Assembly: GCA_029204225.1 (NCBI GenBank)
Contig: CM055097.1
Location: 4,126,620-4,190,619 of the forward strand
Source of the DNA: Diphasiastrum complanatum
Lineage: Eukaryota > Streptophyta > Lycopodiopsida > Lycopodiales > Lycopodiaceae
DNA: 64,000 nt
Direction: 5' to 3'
This document shows positions 62,301-64,000 of this stretch, piece by piece (the stretch's first letter is position 1; every line of letters starts with the position of its first letter). A program made the translations under genes and the position numbers. The notes under the pieces were generated by a model, which was not told the DNA's origin, ran no database searches, and worked only from the letters and a program-made list of their open reading frames with translations.

Positions 62301-63117
62301 ACGAAGAGGATTTTGGAGGGCCTGGACCCATTGCGTTTTCGAAATGACGTAGGGAAACTGTTCGAAAAATGCGACAAGCATCTTTGGAATATCTTCATCG
62401 ACGATCAATGAGCACACGAATTGACATTCATTCTTTTGAAGAAGAATATGATATAATGCAAGATTTGATACATTCGTATTATCCTCCTCATGAGACCACT
62501 CCAATCGATAGAAATGATGCACAACACAATTATAGACAAGAAGCTAACTTCACAACTCAAGAAAATGTCGAAGACATAAGAACCGAAGGTGAAACAAGCA
62601 TGAGAATTGAAGCTACACCTCATTTCACAATTAGAAAAATATTTAGCTATCCACGCGGACTATCCAAGCGACTCGCGACACTTAGCCGATTTTCAGAATT
62701 TTATATTCGCATGGAATATCCACGCCTGGATTATCCACGCAAAACTATTTTCTTGAAACTTCTCCAACAATGTCGCCGGTGGATGCGGTCAACGGCGTCG
62801 CGTGCATTATCCATGCCAATAAATTTGTAAATCCTCGCAACAGTTTGAAAGGGAAGTTGGGCGGCGTCCACGACAAAGGTATCCACACGTGGATATATTT
62901 TTTAAGAAATTAGTAATTGTTTTGATATGTGTTTGGTAAAATCATTTTTGTAACATAATACTACACAATAAATATTTATGTTACTTACAGATATAATCCA
63001 TATGATTGTGGCGGGTGGCCAATTTGAGGCCAAAACTTGAGGTCCTAGTTTGTAGGCAACATTTAAGGGATTTGGTGACAATGCACATGCCTCACCTAAT
63101 CTAATCATCAAATCAAT
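62301..63117. other. unidentified open frame and a cluster of tatccacgc words
   Basis: An open frame at 62369-62830 has no known motif, and a second frame at 62301-62400 reads ILEGLDPLRFRNDVGKLFEK without a family match. tatccacgc or a close variant occurs at about 62649, 62663, 62717, 62735, 62808 and 62880, the last inside a near-palindrome tatccacacgtggata. This may be the end of a decayed transposon. Confidence 0.35.
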
Positions 63118-63477
63118 GTGATTTCTAGAATAGGGATTCATATGGTAGGATTAGGTCAAGACTTAATGATGGAAAACCTAATGCTTAGATTTAGGCCGAT
63201 CTATTATCATTTACCAGAAGCACCATCAGTTTATGAGATTTTATTTGGACACCCTTGGTTACGAGTTGCACAAGTAATTCATAACTGGGGTACATGCAAA
63301 ATCACATTAGAGAACCGTGATCGAGTAGTCAAAGTTGATCCATTGACTTGGACTATCAAGCCAAGAATTCAAAAGGGAGATGATGATTCTTCCACAATGG
63401 ATCATACTTGTGACCAAGTAGAAAAAGCTTTCGGAGTCCATTACGATTCTCAAGTTGATAATGTTAACTGGAATTAA
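63118..63477 (+). pseudogene. retroelement aspartic-protease C-terminal fragment
   Basis: The frame contains PSVYEILFGHPWLRVAQVIH then NWGTCKIT, matching the Y.[IV]LLGRPWL....A..DW pattern at the end of Ty3/gypsy proteases. The catalytic D-[ST]-G part upstream is absent or unrecognisable, so this is only the flap-side and C-terminal half. Confidence 0.55.
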
Positions 63478-63599
63478 GCACTTGCAATTGTCAATTGTAC
63501 AAAGGGCTACATGTAACGACGAGATGACAAATAAGAAGTGAGCGATATTGACTAGAAACTCAAGACATAAAATGAATTGAATATGCAGCAGATGGATTT

Positions 63600-64000
63600 G
63601 TTTAAAAGAAATTCGTGAGCTAGATCTTTGTAAGAGACATTTTTGGAGATTGTGTGCATCTTTAAGAAATTCTTTTTGACTTCCATCATGGACTTACAAG
63701 TGCATCTATTGGTGCACTTGGTTGAAGAAGTTTCTATTGCTGGGTCCAGTGCACACTAGGTAGAAGTGCATAGCTTTTTTTTTGCATCTGTATTGTAAAC
63801 TAAATCAATTGATATTAAACTCATTAAATAAAACTCCTATGTTTGACAATTTTTGGTTTTTTAGGTGGATGTTCTTTATGGAAAGGTACATGAAAGTTTT
63901 AAAAGATTTTGTGCGTCGAAAGGCAAGGCCTGAAGGTAGCATGTCAGAGGGATGGTTAGTACATGAATCTCTCTTTTATGTTACTGAAATATTGCAACAA
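63600..64000 (+). pseudogene. CACTA transposase fragment (DUF4218), running off the window
   Basis: Block one (about 63666-63758) reads MDLQVHLLVHLVEEVSIAGS and ends near a donor-like ctag|gtagaa. Block two, after a T-rich tract and ttttttag, starts at 63865 and reads WMFFMERYMKVLKDFVRRKA then RPEGSMSEGWLVHESLFYVT to the window end. This matches plant CACTA TNP2/DUF4218 (HL.IHL..E, then RWMYPFERYM..LK..VRN.ARPEGSIAEGY). A TAG at the exon border breaks the phase, so the copy is probably decayed, but the rest lies outside. Confidence 0.7.

Noticed and set aside
62640-62895. CRISPR-like array from the repeated tatccacgc words
   Set aside because: Repeats are short, irregularly spaced and diverged, and the DNA is plant nuclear.

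Overview
This is nuclear DNA of a land plant, most probably a seed plant. It is AT-rich and has very long (CT/GA)n, (AT)n and (CA/GT)n tracts. It carries short plant-type GT-AG introns and relics of nearly every plant transposon class: hAT, CACTA, LINE, Ty3/gypsy and other LTR elements, and MITEs. No bacterial or organellar features were seen. I recognise one apparently intact host gene; nearly all other coding signal is decayed mobile DNA.

Left part (1-14.3 kb). A two-exon DUF1442-type Rossmann-fold gene (minus, ATG at 6588) has two MITE-like elements set in an (AT)n tract below its 3' end. A complete 5.49-kb hAT transposon (6895-12383) lies about 0.3 kb upstream of its ATG. That hAT has a perfect 8-bp target duplication, a nine-exon transposase relic, one in-frame stop and one frameshift. 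Next come a pair of similar mini-exons (12741-13001) and a snap-back hairpin (13512-13675).

Middle (14.3-49.7 kb). In order: an LTR-element interior with an initiator-tRNA-type primer site; a LINE reverse-transcriptase fragment; a LINE ORF1 followed by a 3'UTR-like tail; a tandemly duplicated CT-rich block; a scrambled Ty3/gypsy pol; a GC-richer stretch with ABRE-like motifs; a gypsy relic (29.1-32.2 kb) with a tRNA-Asp-type primer site, interrupted and internally deleted; a CACTA DUF4216 fragment; a long unidentified minus-strand coding relic; an A-rich array with CGGATG cores; a gag relic; a decayed ~60-bp tandem array; and two dispersed repeat families (R1 with three copies, R2 with three).

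Right part (48.8-64 kb). A gypsy integrase fragment is followed by an L1-type LINE on the minus strand. That LINE is split by a complete 6.2-kb hAT element (52533-58728, 8-bp duplication gttcatgt). Removing the hAT and one duplication copy rejoins the LINE reading frame exactly. Its own transposase, related to the TTF-finger/ZNF862-like hATs, has one frameshift and two stops. The window ends with an R2 LTR-like copy, a retroelement protease fragment and the start of a CACTA transposase that runs off the edge.

The genes do not form a pathway. The value of the window is its readable insertion history. All family calls come from reading motifs by eye; no database search was run.
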